Of a stretch of DNA of 64,000 nt, positions 1-29,984 are shown piece after piece. A program made the position numbers and the translations under genes. Numbering within the stretch: the stretch's first letter is position 1; every line of letters begins with the position of its first letter. Under the pieces are notes generated by a model. It was not told where the DNA came from, did no database searches, and was given only the letters and a program-made list of their open reading frames with translations. Location of the stretch: the NCBI GenBank assembly GCA_012845835.1, contig JABAKD010000029.1, positions 14,589,803 to 14,653,802 of the forward strand, in the 5' to 3' direction. Origin of the DNA: Undaria pinnatifida (lineage: Eukaryota; Sar; Phaeophyceae; Laminariales; Alariaceae).

Positions 1-568
1 CACTACGTATTTCTCTCTTCCAATGTATTTTCTGTTGCTGACGTATGTATGTTGTGCCTGTCGTACCCAGTACTAGGGCATGACATTGCGTTGTCGAATG
101 CATTACACGATGCATTATATCTGTGTCGTAGCTTGTGACCACAGAGCTGATCTTTCTAGGGTGAAGAATCAGTACGGACACTGGGTGTGCTGGATGTCGA
201 CGAGTAGAAGAACGGTTTAATGTGAAGAACACAACACACATACACTAGTGTAATTGAGCACTACTAGCAGTATGACACATACATATCAAACAATAATATT
301 GATAGAACAGGGGGGCAAAACAACTCCGTCTTCAAAGTTGCATATTATAATATTTTTTTTTAAAACGTTTTTTTTCCCCAAGTTTTTTTTGTTGGCGCTC
401 TGGTCTTACCAAATATGTATGTCGTACAGAGCGTCACAATCGAACACAGCAGTCTCGTCGTAGCGTAGGAGAGCTCTAGCCCCTGAAATGTGGCCATGAC
501 TGTCCTTGTTTGCGTTTGATTTCATCCTGTAAACGATGGATCTCCGACGTAACAAACAGTCGTTTTTT

Positions 569-658
569 TTACGCAAGAAAGAGCCCTTCCTTACGAGCAC
601 GAGTATGGACTCGGGTTACGCAAGAGCCCTTCCTTACGAGCACGAGTATGGACTCGGG
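569..658 (+). repeat. Two-copy 43-bp tandem repeat
   Basis: Unit TTACGCAAGAGCCCTTCC plus TTACGAGCACGAGTATGGAC. The rest of 1-1230 shows only low-complexity T, A and C runs and no gene I can support. Confidence 0.75.
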
Positions 659-1248
659 AGAGGGTTAAACCGGCATCATTGATATAATAATAGCAGGGAC
701 GAGATTCACCTACTATACACTACTCCACAGTGAGACGCCTCTGCTTTTATCCGCACGGCCATTATTAACAATATACTTTCAAAAGTAAACCAATATAATA
801 GCCAGCGCCGTACATGATCATGACTATGGTAACGAAAAACGCCAGGTTTTATATACCTAAATCTCACAACATTGATTAACGCAAGACCAAGCATACTAGT
901 CTAGCATGTTACTCTATCGCCCCCCCCCCCCCCCCGGCTGTCAATCATCACAATTAGAGTATGATTAACGAAATACCAGGCACACCCGTAGGTACCATAT
1001 CATCACAATGATCAACGCAGTACTGTCAAGGCACGGTACGCGACAGCACTTGAGAATTTTGGCAAAGGTAATAATTTCCGGCTTTCGAGTCTCTGGACGA
1101 AAATGACAACATGGCCTGAACTTTATACCGAAAAGAGCGAAAGCCACACCCTGCCTGGGGTTACATGAGAAGATTTCCAAGCCTAGCCCGACCTAAGAGG
1201 TTCTTGGAACTCGTGTTGCATATTGCATACTGTATATATATATATATA

Positions 1249-1542
1249 TTTTTTTTTTCTCAAACTTTTACTTTCCAGCTTCTGGACAAGCCGTGGTCAC
1301 GGTGTCGTCCCTTCCCCCCGGTTCTTGCCTTCAATTTTTATCGCGCATAGGGTTCAGCAATCCCACTGCTCGTCGATTTTTCATCGAGTGTTGCTAACTC
1401 ACGCGTTCGCGCTTTCCGCAAGTCAATTTGTGCACAAGAAAAAGTCCCAACGACTTATACGAGTATGCACTCGGCGGGCTCGAACTCACGAAACTGACCT
1501 ATACCAAGCTCGAGGATAACCTGATACGCCACCGGGGCGACC
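1249..1542 (-). mobile_element. tRNA-derived SINE, full-length copy
   Basis: On the minus strand the element opens GGTCGCCCCGGTGGCGTATC and carries a pol III A-box-like GGCGTATCAGGTT and the B-box GAGTTCGAGCCC, runs about 290 bp, and ends CCAGAAGCTGGAAAGTAAAA followed by an A run and (TA)n. Matches the copies at 27875, 63504 and partly 47633 along its length. Confidence 0.85.
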
Positions 1543-1684
1543 GGCTAGTATATACCACTAGCTAACGCCCTACTTAATCACTATGACCACCAGAACTTGA
1601 CGATAAATATATATATACCACAGAACTAAAGCCCACTCTCCCCCCCAAAAAGCGCTACGTGGTGTGAGCGCTCCGTGGCATACA

Positions 1685-1810
1685 CAGACCAACGCTGGAC
1701 AACGCTCATAAAGTCAGCGCGGAAGTTTTGGCGTCTATGGTGAGACGCAGACCAACGCTGGACAACGCTCATAAAGTCAGCGTGGAACTTTTGGCGTCTG
1801 TGGTGACAGC
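1685..1810 (+). repeat. Two-copy 63-bp tandem repeat
   Basis: Unit starts CAGACCAACGCTGGACAACG; second copy at 1748; only a few mismatches. Confidence 0.85.
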
Positions 1811-1964
1811 AAGCCTTTAAGGGAGGATATCCATGTCATATCAGGACGAACCTACTGCCTGGCCGTCATGCACCACAGTAGCACAGCAAGACACTGAAGA
1901 AACTGAAGAAACCAAAACACGCGCTTGTAGTTGCCGTATACGAGTGCAACACAGCAGTGTTAGA

Positions 1965-2137
1965 TATTCCTTTATAGCGCTGGTTGAGTAGTGCCGGTTG
2001 CCCGAGATAGTGCCTGCGAAATCGTATGGCACACGTGGGAACAACCAGTAGTGGCAGCAAGCGGAGTAGTGCCGGTTGCCGCTATAGTGCCGATATTTCC
2101 CTCTACAGTGCACACACCGGCACTATAGAGGGACCAC
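1965..2137. mobile_element. MITE-like hairpin repeat, copy 1
   Basis: Contains GTAGTGCCGGTTGCC twice, the core TGCCTGCGAAATCG...GGCACACGTGGGAACAACC, and the terminal hairpin TCCCTCTACAGTGC / GCACTATAGAGGGA. Same layout as copies at 3960, 9199, 13155 and 58612. Confidence 0.7.
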
Positions 2138-2746
2138 TCTTAATCTTCCTCTTATGCTGTACAGTGCTTTCGCAACTTCAATATCTCCGAGGAAGAAACG
2201 TTGGTCTGTGTTCACCGGTACTAAATACTGATGTGTATTTGTATCTACCTGCTACCGTGGCAGACTGACGTATGGGTCATCCGTCTATTTTAGTTGAGGA
2301 GTACGCCGAAAATCAAAACACTGCTGTACTATATACGATGATGGCAACCAGCCACACCCACCTCACCGCGGCCGGGCAAAGGCACGAAACAACATCCAAA
2401 CCCACAAACCGACCCATGACCATGCCCAGGTCGATAAGACAGGGCATGCGCGGACAAACAAAAACAACGAAACCACCAGCCCAGCCCATCCCATCCCATC
2501 TCAACCACTTTATCGAACCACCAGCCCGTTTAAGCCTCGCTCACAGCATCAAATCAAAAGTCAAGGCGAAACGAGAAAAAAAAAAAGCGAAGGGTTCTTC
2601 GCGCCATATTTCGAATTTTCGCGCCATGTTGGAGGCATTCCTTAGCGCCGCATTTACCAGTAAACCTAGAAACGTGAAAAAAACAAGCAAATCCCATCGA
2701 AAAAAAAACGGTAACCCCATGTTCGGAGCTTCAGAGGGAAAAAATG

Positions 2747-3036
2747 ACGAAACATCGACGAAACAGATCGACGAAAAAAGAATCCGTCACACCAAACAGC
2801 CCTTTCTGCCGGGTATAGCGTGTTCCATTAGTGTGATCCACTAGTGTGTCCCACTTGTGTGTTCCACTCGTGTGTTCAAAGCGAAACAGAAAGAGGCGCT
2901 ACATGACACACGCACCGCATTATGATACTAGTATTAGTATCGCTGCGGGTTCTTCCTAGACGGTTGATACTAATAATATCGCAAAGCTCTTGTTTTGTGT
3001 CGATACAAACGGTCTCCACAGGGTTAAACCACGCAC
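2747..3036 (+). repeat. Dispersed repeat shared with 33540-33845
   Basis: Shares CAGAGGGA, GACGAAA, GAATC.GTCAC, GCCGGGTA, GGCGCTA..ACACACG, ACACACGCACCGCAT, TTCCTAGACGGTTGATA and AAACGG.CTCC..AGGGTTAA in order with 33540-33845. Element type unknown. Confidence 0.6.
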
Positions 3037-3039
3037 TGT

Positions 3040-3790
3040 TGTGCCTTGGAGAACAACGTGAAACCACGCGATTCCTACTGAAGAATACCTGGTATAACGT
3101 TATCACAAAGCATTTCCTGTTGAAAAAACAACGTCCGTCCAAAGCAATTCCTGCCGAACAAACCATAGAACGACGCAATTTTTATCCACTAAAAATAGAA
3201 AACGCCAAAACCACGCATTTTCTCCTGAAAAAAAACGCCAAGCCGCGCAATTCCTCCAGAAAGTAAAAACAAGAACTTTCTCCTGAAGAAGAAAAAAAAA
3301 CGCTTTTTCCAAGAAAAAATTAAACCAAGCACTTTCTCCTGAAAAAAAATGCCGAATTAAGCAAGTTCTCCTGAAAAAAACGTAAAACCAAGCATTTTCC
3401 ACGAGAAAAACGTAAAACCACGCAATTCCTCCTGAAATAAAAACGCCAAACCACGAAATTACTCCTGAACCCTTCCCCCCCCCCCCCCCCCCCTCCCGCC
3501 AAACCACACGCAACTTCTCCACAAAAAAAAAGTCCAACCAAGCAATCCCTCCTAAAGAAAACCGTCACACAAAGCAATTTCTGCTCTGAAGAAACCCGTT
3601 ACACAAAGCATTCCTGCTCTTAAGAAACCCATTACACAAAGCAAATTCCTGCCGCGAAGAAAAACGTTACACGAAGCAATTCCCGCTGTGGAGCCAAACG
3701 CTAACCCCAGCAAAAATCCTGCTGAAAGAAAAAGTCAAACCAAGCAAAATTCCTGCTCATAGCAGAACAACGTTCCACCAAGAAAATTCC
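3040..3790 (+). repeat. Minisatellite, ~33-37-bp unit, about 20 copies
   Basis: Unit of the form AAACCAAGCATTTTCTCCTG followed by AAAAAAACGT, varying between copies, interrupted by a C19 run at 3475-3493. It keeps several frames open on the minus strand; no protein is implied. Confidence 0.85.
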
Positions 3791-3959
3791 AGCTCTTCCC
3801 AGCCGCCAGCCCCCCCTTTCTGCCAACCAACGCAGGATCTACTGCCGCATAATACCACTCCGGGTGGGTATCGACAAAAATGTAAGAACCGCTTGTATAT
3901 TCGTACCAATACCCTAAAGGTCCTTACATTTCCGTCCAAATCGCACAGTAGTAGTAGTG

Positions 3960-4134
3960 ATCCCTCTATGGAGCCGGTAGACGAGTGCCGGCTGCCCGCT
4001 ACAATGCCTGTGAAATCGCCTAGCACAGATGGCAACAACCACGAGTCTCAGTATCCGGCGTAGTGCCGGCTTCCGCTATAATGCCGGTGTTTTCGGCTGA
4101 CACAACCAGCACTATAGCGGCAACTGGCACTAGA
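3960..4134. mobile_element. MITE-like hairpin repeat, copy 2
   Basis: TCCCTCTATGGAGCCGG, CTGCCCGCTACAATGCCTGT, GAAATCGCCTAGCACA and CACTATAGCGGCAACTGGCA in the family order. Confidence 0.7.
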
Positions 4135-4299
4135 CAGGAAGCACTGCTGTACTGGTATCATACAACTCAGTGCGCGGTGGTCTAAGCATTCGTCGCAATA
4201 GCTCTCCCCGGAGAAGGATCAACAGACTCCCCGTTGCTCACGGCAACTGCACCGGGTCCTAGTCCTTCTAGCCCCGCAGCGCCACCTCTCTCCCTCTTC

Positions 4300-21361
<17,062 letters not shown>

Positions 21362-23469
21362 GGCCGGAAGCACGCGAGCTCGTTTCGAGCTTCCCTTTTG
21401 AGCGTGCAAACGTAAAACACTACTTGTAGTATATTGGAAACACTGTCAAGGAGTTATAAAGATATACGTAATTTTTGTTATAACGGGGATGGGGAGGGAG
21501 TTTCACAAAAAATATTGAAGGTGTTATATAGCGGGGATGGGGGACGATCTATGTTGGGCATAAACAACGTGCAACCCATGAACCCAGAAAGATACCGTCT
21601 CACACGCCTTTCTTCAGATCTGCACAAGCCTTCCTATGGGCGGCCCACTTCTGCACGTCCATGCGGTTCCTATGACGGTGAGCTGTTTCCGCGCCCTGTT
21701 GCGGTGGCGGTTTGAATATGCACAGCACTATGCCAGCGACCTATGTTTGGCTCCACCCTGTGCGCGGGTGATAGTACTACTCCTACGGGCAGTATGTCAC
21801 TGAAGTGACTGTGTGGTATCCTGTTCGAAAATTAGGTGGTTGAGCATGTATATGTGGTGCAAGCCTTTCGTCTCGCGCAGCAGCGCCGTTGTGATTGGAG
21901 GAGCTGGTAGTGGTCGATCGCGAACAGACGTGTGAAAGGAATAGCATAGGCCAAAAGGTAGGGTTTTCATGGTGTGCACCACATTCCAAAAAAATTACGA
22001 GTACCACCTCAGGCCTGTTCGCCGTGCTGTATTATAGCAGTCGCGGAAGCAGTCAGAGCAGCCGGACTACAAGCAGTACCATCACAGCAGTGTAGCACAT
22101 ACAGTATAGCTGTGCTGATATGCTGACGGTTCGAGCCCACACACACATTGCTGTACCACCGGTGAGAACTCCCTCCAAGAAGAGGACAAGACCGCCCCGT
22201 GGTACCGGGTACCTAGTACCTGGTTGGTATAGACTACGAGTAGTACCTGGTAACTGACAACAGTATTAATAGTGTAACGGTGAGAGCCAGAAACTACGTT
22301 ATTTTTGTGCGGAGAGCCGAAATATCAATGTCACGTCGTACTATTAAATATCTAGTCTATAGTCTATAGTCTACGCATGATACATTTGTTTGTCCTGCTA
22401 TTTGAAGCCTAGCTGATGATCCAGAAGCTTGCCTTGCTTACGCTCACAGCTGCTTCTGTACGAATACTGCTGTACGTACATATATATAGTCTAGTCTATA
22501 CCTGTTGGTCCGAGTTGGTTGGTCTGCGTCCCCTGTTTTCGTTCTTCCTTTTCCTTTGCCCTTTCTGTATGCCTTTTGACTTTTGGGTACCCTTGGGGGT
22601 TACATAATATGGTGGAGGCGATGGCTTATCAAGGTGTCGGTGTGAACACCGCCGTCGTAGATGCAGTAAGCAACGGACAGACGAAGCTGCAACGTTCCGA
22701 CACCACCCACCACGAGTATAGACAAAATTGTAACACACCACGCAGGAGGAGAGCAGTAAGCAGTAATGGTAAAATATGCCAGGAGACGGCACACTTTCAG
22801 TTCTTGACCGACGGCAAAAATTGAACTTACTTGTTTTTTTTCTGTCATTGCTCCCAATATCTACGCACTACTCGTAGGCGTAAACTTACTTAGGTCCGGG
22901 TTTACTAAGCAGGCTCTTCTCCCGTCTCCCCAATACGGTACGCGCCTTCATGTTTTATCGCGAGAATACTCGCCAGCTATTTCTTCCCAGGTCGACTCGC
23001 GGAGCATTTATTTACCTTTGACTGACGCCAAACTACTATCAATACCTGGGGTAGGTTTTAGTATGGAACGTTTGGTTTTATACACCCTTGATCGCTGTAC
23101 ATTTTCACTTGACTAACCGCCAACTGTCATCTTTGGCATGACATATGTTGGTAATAATAGACGGTATGATATCTTAAAAAAGCAACATGGAAAAGTCACC
23201 TTAATCGTTGGGAATGTTCTTTGGTGGTTAAAACAAATTGACACTCTGTGCCAGTGCACACACCACCCCCCGTTACCCGCTAACATTTTCCCTCGACCAG
23301 TAGCATACGCACACGTTTCCGCACCTATTCCTAGTGTTTCGTCCTTATTTCGGGAGCGCAGTGCTTAAAGGGGGTTAGCAGCCCCCGTGCGGAACCGCAC
23401 CCACGTTTTCGGCGACACTCTGTTCGGAAGTAAATTGTGATGTTCTCTCTATTATTTGCAGTAGTAAGC
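21362..23469. other. Gene A upstream region, no gene recognised
   Basis: Expected to hold the gene A promoter. The only structure near the start is a two-copy TATAGCGGGGATGGGG motif at 21478-21550. No TATA box or initiator can be assigned with confidence. An ATG at 22609 opens 71 plus-strand codons (MVEAMAYQGVGVNTAVVDAV...) of unknown nature. Confidence 0.4.
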
Positions 23470-25330
23470 GTGTCAAATTGATCCCTTTGGGAGTTCAGGC
23501 GGGGAAAATAAATGTCGAAATTAAACGGACGATTACATCCCGAGCCAGCCAGCCCGGGCCGCTGGGGTATGGGATGTGTCCTCAATGCAATGTAAAAAGC
23601 TGCGCGGCACGCGGGCAGCATGGTGAAACTCGTCGTGCTGGTACTACTACTACTACTGTAGATGATGCTGTCCGACGGGCGCTTAGATTTATCGCAATTT
23701 CGTCCTTTATTTTCTGGGTTAGTCGCTTTACCTTAATCAAGATATAATCAACTCCCGAAACGGTCAAATATCCGTTCCGTTGGTTACTTGTACAACAGGT
23801 GAAACTGCCTCAACTGCCTGAGCCTGTTTCGCCGCCGACCTTGCCTCGGCATCATCGGCCTCGCTTGCATCCGTCACGTATTCCCGTGCACACTATACGC
23901 CTCGTCGCCATTGCAGTCTCTCGCTCAATTTTGCTGAGCGCGACGAGGGCAACGTGGGGATTTGGCTTGTGTACTAAGGGTCATCCCTACCGAACGCAAA
24001 TATCACGATTTCTGGCATTTGGAAATTCTGAAACGTAACGTGTAAAAAAAAACACGGAGCTTTTTTTGTGAGGAATCCTGACGTTGTTTTTTGTGCAAGA
24101 TGTCAAAACTATTCGAAGTCCGGATTTCTGACAAAAATATGATGATTTGCGAAAATGTTAAAATACTGCGTTTTTTCGTCACGATTCATGACATTTTTTG
24201 TGTACTTCGTCAAGAATCACCCTTAGAACGCGTTGAGGGAAGCGAATGCGAGTATCCGACGAGATGGCCGGCCGCCATTACATGCCTATACATGTGGTGT
24301 ACAGTTACCATCTTATGGGTGGGATGCTTGCTACTGTACCGTACACATGCTGCCTCCCGTTACCGGTGAAATACCCGTTCCGTTCGTTGCAGGCAAGCTA
24401 TCTCAACTGCTTGCGTATTTTTTGGTATCTCCGAACTTGTCTGTCGCCTTGCCTCCCACCACAACTGGCCTCCCCGTTATCGTCCGTTTCGTGTTGCGGT
24501 TTCACGTGTGAAGGGGTACATAGTATAGTATAGATAGTAATTTGAACCGATTACGATTGGAAAAAGAAAATAAAAAAAGCACGCAGTTTTTTTGGGTCCA
24601 TCGTGGGTTCTGCTCACCGAAGTTACCCGTAATAGTACAGTAGTTGCTGTATACGGTGCGTTGTCATAGCAATCTCTCTCGGACGCGTGCTACGATGGAG
24701 GTGGCACTTTTCGTCTGAAATGGATTCTAAATGATGGCGATTACTAATGTAAAAAAAAATCGTCGGAAACAGTCCATTTTTTTTGGTGCATGATTTTCGT
24801 TTTATCCCTAGGCCAGGGGATTTTTCATTCCATCCGGGATCATAGCAGTTTTGCCTTTCTCCAAACCAGTTTTTTTGGACGTGAAGAAGGAGAAGTGTCC
24901 TGCCGACGACGCCATGTATAATAAGATTAAGGGACTGTTGCAGACACAGGCCGCCCTCTCTTTGCAGGCTTCTCTACTAGGCAGGTTCCACGTTGGTCAC
25001 TCACTAGTCACTCACTTGTACTATAGATAAGATCTTATCTTATTTCCACACACGCCACGGACGAACTGAATAGCGTTCCATTCCGCGAGGCCAAAGCATC
25101 ATCCCCTTTTTCCTACACGCACATGCCTTCAAAGGCATGTAAAACGCTTTTATATCCAGTCGTATCCCATATCTTACGCCTTGCTAGTCTCCCAGGGGAA
25201 TACCATATCACATGTATATCATGCCTAAGACACATGTCTTAGTCATGTCTAAGACATGACTAAGACATGTCTTAACCTCCTAACGTGAGCGGTAGTATTA
25301 AGAAAAAAATCTCAGAAAAAATGGGGGGCA
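23470..25330 (+). repeat. Long dispersed repeat, copy 1 (with internal duplication)
   Basis: Shares with 40850-41515 the ordered blocks TAATCAAGATATAATCAA, GTGCTACGAT.GAGGT, AAATCGTCGGAAA, CCTAGGCCA..GATTTTTCAT, GCCTAAGACA repeats and TAGTATTAAGAAAAAAAT plus TCTATCGTAG.ACGCGTC. A CCGTTCCGTT...CTCAACTGCCTG segment is present twice (23763, 24370). Non-coding; class unknown. Confidence 0.65.
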
Positions 25331-27374
25331 CTTCTATCGTAGAACGCGTCCTCGAGCGCAACGAGAACTTGGTGTGGAAAAAAGACGCGCGTCAGTAAGA
25401 AGCGTCACTTTGCCGTCGACACTCCATTTCTCCGTTTTGTCACCATCAACTTGAGCACGGGCTGTGCCATTTGACGGGGTAGAAGAAGGTGCACCGCACT
25501 GTGCAACATTCTAAACGTTTTTGAAACATCAATCCGGTTTGGCATGGTTAAGCTACACTGAGCTGCAAAAAAAAAACGCCTCATAATGTCGTTTTCTCCG
25601 TGGAGTACAGAGTCACTCGTGCGAGGAGTGGTGAAACCCCAAAAAGGCGGTATATCATAACATCCTCCCTACGGTAGCCTTGCAGGTCAAGTCCGTGTTT
25701 GGGAGGGGGTACAGAGGGGGTAGAGAGGTCCTCGAGGGAGGAGGGGCGTCACATGACATGACAAACAGGCACATGCTACATGCAACAGAGGTGCACCAAC
25801 CATGGTTTTGTGAGGAGAGCTCCATGCCTTCTGAAGCACAAACCGATTTCGAAAAAAAAAAAAAACGAAAGGCGTGCAAACCCGATGAGTAGTAATGTCA
25901 TGTGCCCTGGTTATAAAAAAATGAAAAAAAAGGAAAGAAAAAAAGCGATTTTTCAGCGATATTTGGGAGTCCCGAAATTTCCGACAGTGTGTTTGCCTAA
26001 AAGTGCTACTCCCTCTGTCGTAGCAGGCATCAACAGCAGCAGCAGCAGTAGATGATATCCCTATCGCGGAATGCGAACAGCAACAGCCCGAATCCCGAAA
26101 AACAACCGACAACCCCCGACGACGACGGACAGCAAACAGTGTCGATCGTGAGGTCGTTGGTGGGTGGGTTGGGGGGGGGGGGGAGGGGCGGAGGGGGGGC
26201 GGGCGGGGTGGGGGGGGGTACTCATTTGTTGGTTGCCTTAGTAAATTGAGCATTGACCACGCATCCCTTTCGAGACGGAGCACCGTTCCTACTCCTAATA
26301 GAGAGATACCTCCAACATTTGGGCGCTCGCTATGCTTTTTCCATACACTAGAAACTGTTTGCTTATCCTATCCCCGTCCTGTTTCGCCGTCTGCGGCCAC
26401 CATCTATCTCCTAGGATAGCGATCGTTTTCTCGCTACTCTCTAGTCTACCAAACTCTTCCATATCACACACGTCTAATTTCCTCATCTTCTCCTCTAACG
26501 CATCCCGTTCCTTCTTGTATATTTCGCATTCTCCTACCAAGTGAGTCCGACTCTCTATTGCTGTGCCACACGGGCACATATTTGTAGCCGCGTCCTCCTC
26601 CTTCTCACGACCACTGGTATATCTCTTTCTTCTTTCTGGTATGTCCAGGTCCCCTACACGAAATCGCAGTTTCAGCCTTGTCCCGTAGTCCATTGGGCCG
26701 TGCAGGTACGTTTTAATTTCAATATCTTCCCTCAACCCCCGTATATCTCTAAATGTTTCCCCTCTTTCACCTTATTTCCTAGCGTTTGCCTTATTCCAGC
26801 TCCCATACAGCATTATTAACTATGGCTGGCAACCTATTTGCTGACATATGCTTTATTTTTATATTGCCATTGCGACTTTCTTTCGTCTACATTTGTTTTC
26901 AAGTGGGTGCTTCCTAGTTCTGCTCTTAATACTGTTTTACTCGTCGTACTTGAGCATCCTAGTATCTTTTTAGCTGCATTTATCCGCACTGTTTCCATTT
27001 GTTTTACGAACGTCGCGTTCCCTTCCCATACTTCTCCTGCATACTCTAACTTTGGTACAATCACATTCATCAGAATGTATATCTTTGAATCCAAGTGTCA
27101 AGGTATGGGTCTGCTAGTATCTCATCCATCTTGCCTACTTGTGATTTACCCTTTCCTATTACTTTCACTATGTGTGCTCCCAAGAGCAATCCTTTGAGAT
27201 CTCTACGCCAAGGTACGTATATTGGTCTACGATCGGTAGTTCATCTTCTCCCCACTTCCAATTGAATTTTACGGGAATCACCTTATCTTCGTAACATACA
27301 CTTATTAATATTAAAATATCATACTGCGCATTTTTTCACGTTCGCTGTCAATCTCCACTTTTTAGTGTACTCTA

Positions 27375-27464
27375 TGTTATAAGGCTTAGTTTGGGTAAGC
27401 TGTTGGTTAACCTTTTTTTCCAAGTGGTCAAACGGACTAATACCCCCGCTCTAATACCTTACCA
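27375..27464 (+). repeat. TRIM left LTR
   Basis: A 90-bp terminal repeat, TGTTATAAGG...TTACCA, preceded by TCTA. Confidence 0.7.
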
Positions 27465-27688
27465 AATGGCGTCGTCGACAGGACCATCTGGGTGTTGTTG
27501 GGTCGTGGGATCAAATCCCACATCCACCATACATAATAATAATACACTTTTTCAGACTTTCCCCATGTCGAACTTGAAAAATACTCTCCCCGGTATACCC
27601 AGGAAATGAAACGGCTTGGATATTTTGACAGGTCCCGCCCGTATAATATCCGGCCGACCTGCTATCCCGCCGTTTCAGGGGGGGAGAA

Positions 27689-27773
27689 TGTTATAAGGCT
27701 TAGTTTGGGTAAGCTATTGGTTAACCTTTTTGCAAGGGGTCAAACGGACTAATATCCCACTAATACCTTAACA
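27689..27773 (+). repeat. TRIM right LTR
   Basis: An 85-bp terminal repeat, TGTTATAAGG...TTAACA, directly after the purine tract and followed by TCTA. Confidence 0.7.
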
Positions 27774-27874
27774 TCTAGTGATTTCTCTTACTGTATCTGT
27801 TTCTGCAATCGATCGGGTTTTCTGATATCCCAACAAAATCACCCGGAAACATCAACCCCGACACCATATCTTCC

Positions 27875-28161
27875 GGTCGCCCCGGTGGCGTATCAGGTTA
27901 TCCTCGAGCCTGGTATAGGTCAGTTTCGTGAGTTCGAGCCCCGCCGAGTGCATACTCGTATAAATTCGTTGGGACTTTTTCTTGTGGACAAATTGACTTG
28001 CGGAAAGCGCGAGAGCGTGAGTTAGCAACGTTCGATGAAAAATCGACGAGCAGTGGGATTGCTGAACCCGATGCGCGATAAAAATTGAAGGCAAGAACCG
28101 GGGAGGAGAAGGGATGACAGCTGTGACCACGGCTTGTCCAGAAGCTGGAAAGTAAAAGTGT

Positions 28162-28193
<32 letters not shown>
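27875..28193 (+). mobile_element. tRNA-derived SINE, full-length copy with 30-nt poly(A)
   Basis: Starts GGTCGCCCCGGTGGCG, has the B-box GAGTTCGAGCCCC, and ends in the shared CCAGAAGCTGGAAAGTAAAA and an uninterrupted A run at 28164-28193. The long pure tail suggests a fairly recent insertion. Its 5' end touches the LINE relic, so it may have broken that element. No convincing target duplication is visible. Confidence 0.88.
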
Positions 28194-28195
<2 letters not shown>

Positions 28196-29984
28196 GTGAC
28201 TCCTTGCGCTGCTGCTTCGACTGGGGGGGGGGCATCATCGCTCAACGTTTTGCAACGGCTTGTGTTTTAAGGTTTAGATTTGTCGGCAGCAAACTGGTTA
28301 AGTAACCAGTCTGATCTTTCTCCGGTGTTCCCCGTAGATTATTACGGTCTGACGTAAAAGAGCGTTTCAGGGTGTTAGAGCGAGATGTGAGTAGGTGGAA
28401 GATAACGGAACTACTGGGAGAGCTGATACTATCTTCGCGTGCGTATGTTAAAAGGTGCCGTGAAAAAGAAGGAAGGGAGACACGTTGAGGAAGGGGAATT
28501 GTGACGTTTTTATACGGTGTTTCCGTGCGCGCGTGCAAAGAAGCTGTTTGTATCTGGTGGTGCTAATAAGCGGGGACGCATGCAGTACTAACCCAGCCGA
28601 CAACCGAAAACGGAGAACAAACCGATTCAATCGCGAACTAATGAGCGAGGACGCCGTCTGATCAGTCATCCACGTTTTGGTGGTTGAGCACATCGCCTTC
28701 CAACGGGTATACTGAGAGGCGGAGGCACAGATGGAACATGGATGTGAGACGTTTTGATCTTCTTAGACCGAATTTAACGCGATAGAGAGGTGTGAGGGGA
28801 AGATGGGAGGGAGATGATTGCGATCTTACCTTCCCCTTCCCCTTTTGCGTGCTGTACGAAAGCGTGTTGCACGCGTGGTGGGGCTAACTCAGTGAAAAAC
28901 GTACGCAACAAATACAACAACCCTACTCGATCGTGAACTCGTTTGGGGAGGGGGGCATATTATCCGTCATCAACGTACCAATGTCGGCGAAAACGGCCTT
29001 CCAGCGGGTAGATGCTGTACAACGGGTGGAGCTGCAGGCACGTGCTTCGCGCTTCGGTGTAGGTACAGGGTTCTTGGCTTGAGGAGGGAGCTCCATTCCT
29101 CTCCCAAAATTATCTGACCTTTTTGTAGGAAACTTTTATAGTGCGACCATTGTGATGACCAAAGCATCCCATGGGCTAGGCAAAAAAAGGTATTCACTTC
29201 GCATTTCGGAAAATAAGAATGGCCGAATTTTCCGACGACTTTTGGGGCTAACGGACCGCCCCGTCACATAGAAAACATTTTTTGCCAAAAAACGGTATAC
29301 CTTAACTAGGCGCATGCGACATAGGAGTTACTCAAGAAAAGTTTTTGCCAAAAAACGGTATACCTCAAGTAGGCGTGTGTGATATAGCTGTTGGTCTTCC
29401 TGCCGTTTTGTTTTGCGTCTTGTACAGTAAACTGTTCGTACCTGGCGGTGCTAAATCAGTGCGCACGTACACAGCAAAATATACCAGGTAACCGGTAACC
29501 GAAAACGGACAACAACCCGAAAAAATCATGAAACCGCCGGGGAGGGAGGGGGGGGGGGGGGGGGGGGGGGCGGACGGCATCACTCAGCGTTTTCCGATGG
29601 CTGGTGTTGTAAGTCTTACTTGTAGTAGGAAGTTGGTTAGCCGTTTACGAGTGATCACCCCATGGAAAAATACCTCGTAATAACGCAAACCTCGTTCCAG
29701 CGGGTAGCAGATAGAAAAGGTGCGGGTGGAAGGTGGAAGGGGTTGTGTTTCGATTTCACCCTTGCGTGTGCGTTCTGAAGAAAAAAAAAAAAAGTTTCTT
29801 TTTTCTTTTTTCCAGGCGGTTTCGATCAGTGTGGACATACGCGGTAGATAGGTAGACATTTCGTTCCCGCAGCAGCTGGAGAAATACATTGAAAAAAAAC
29901 AAACAACCCGACACGATCGTCAAATAGCGGGAAAGATCGTCATCAAAAGTTCCAATGCCCGTGCAGAAAGCCTTTCAACGGGTG

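Larger units (their letters stand above)
27375..27773 (+). mobile_element. TRIM: miniature LTR retrotransposon, 399 bp
   Basis: Two near-identical direct repeats (27375-27464 and 27689-27773) both start TGTTATAAGGCTTAG and end in CA. Just inside the left repeat is TGGCGTCGTCGACAGG, a plausible tRNA primer-binding site; just before the right one is a purine tract (AGGGGGGGAGAA). There is no coding capacity in the 224 bp between. TCTA flanks both sides, consistent with a 4-bp target duplication, and removing the element rejoins the LINE frame around LEYTKKW. A solo copy of the LTR lies at 44736. A second tRNA-like T-arm (GTGGGATCAAATCCCAC) sits at 27513-27531. Confidence 0.75.
26295..27874 (-). 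pseudogene. LINE (non-LTR retrotransposon) reverse-transcriptase relic, 5'-truncated
   Basis: Minus-strand fragments in changing frames read as the end of a non-LTR reverse transcriptase. At 27774-27874 is a decayed palm motif (GLMFPGDFVGISENP, where a family member would have x-A-D-D); at 27100-27370 are KWRLTANVKKCAV and DQYTYLGVEIS-like pieces; at 26834-27094 is PKLEYAGEVWEGN; at 26295-26735 is a C-terminal part with a CPC-x8-H-x4-C knuckle. Stops and frameshifts make it dead. The relic is split at 27375-27773 by a small LTR element and its 5' side abuts a SINE at 27875. Confidence 0.75.

Noticed and set aside
22330-22620. Candidate LTR and primer-binding site before the ATG at 22609
   Set aside because: GGGTTACA followed by TGGTGGAGGCGATGG looks like an LTR edge, but no second LTR or gag/pol sequence follows.
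27500-27540. tRNA gene (perfect T-arm followed by CCACCA-like end)
   Set aside because: No matching 5' acceptor strand or anticodon arm upstream; it lies inside the TRIM.
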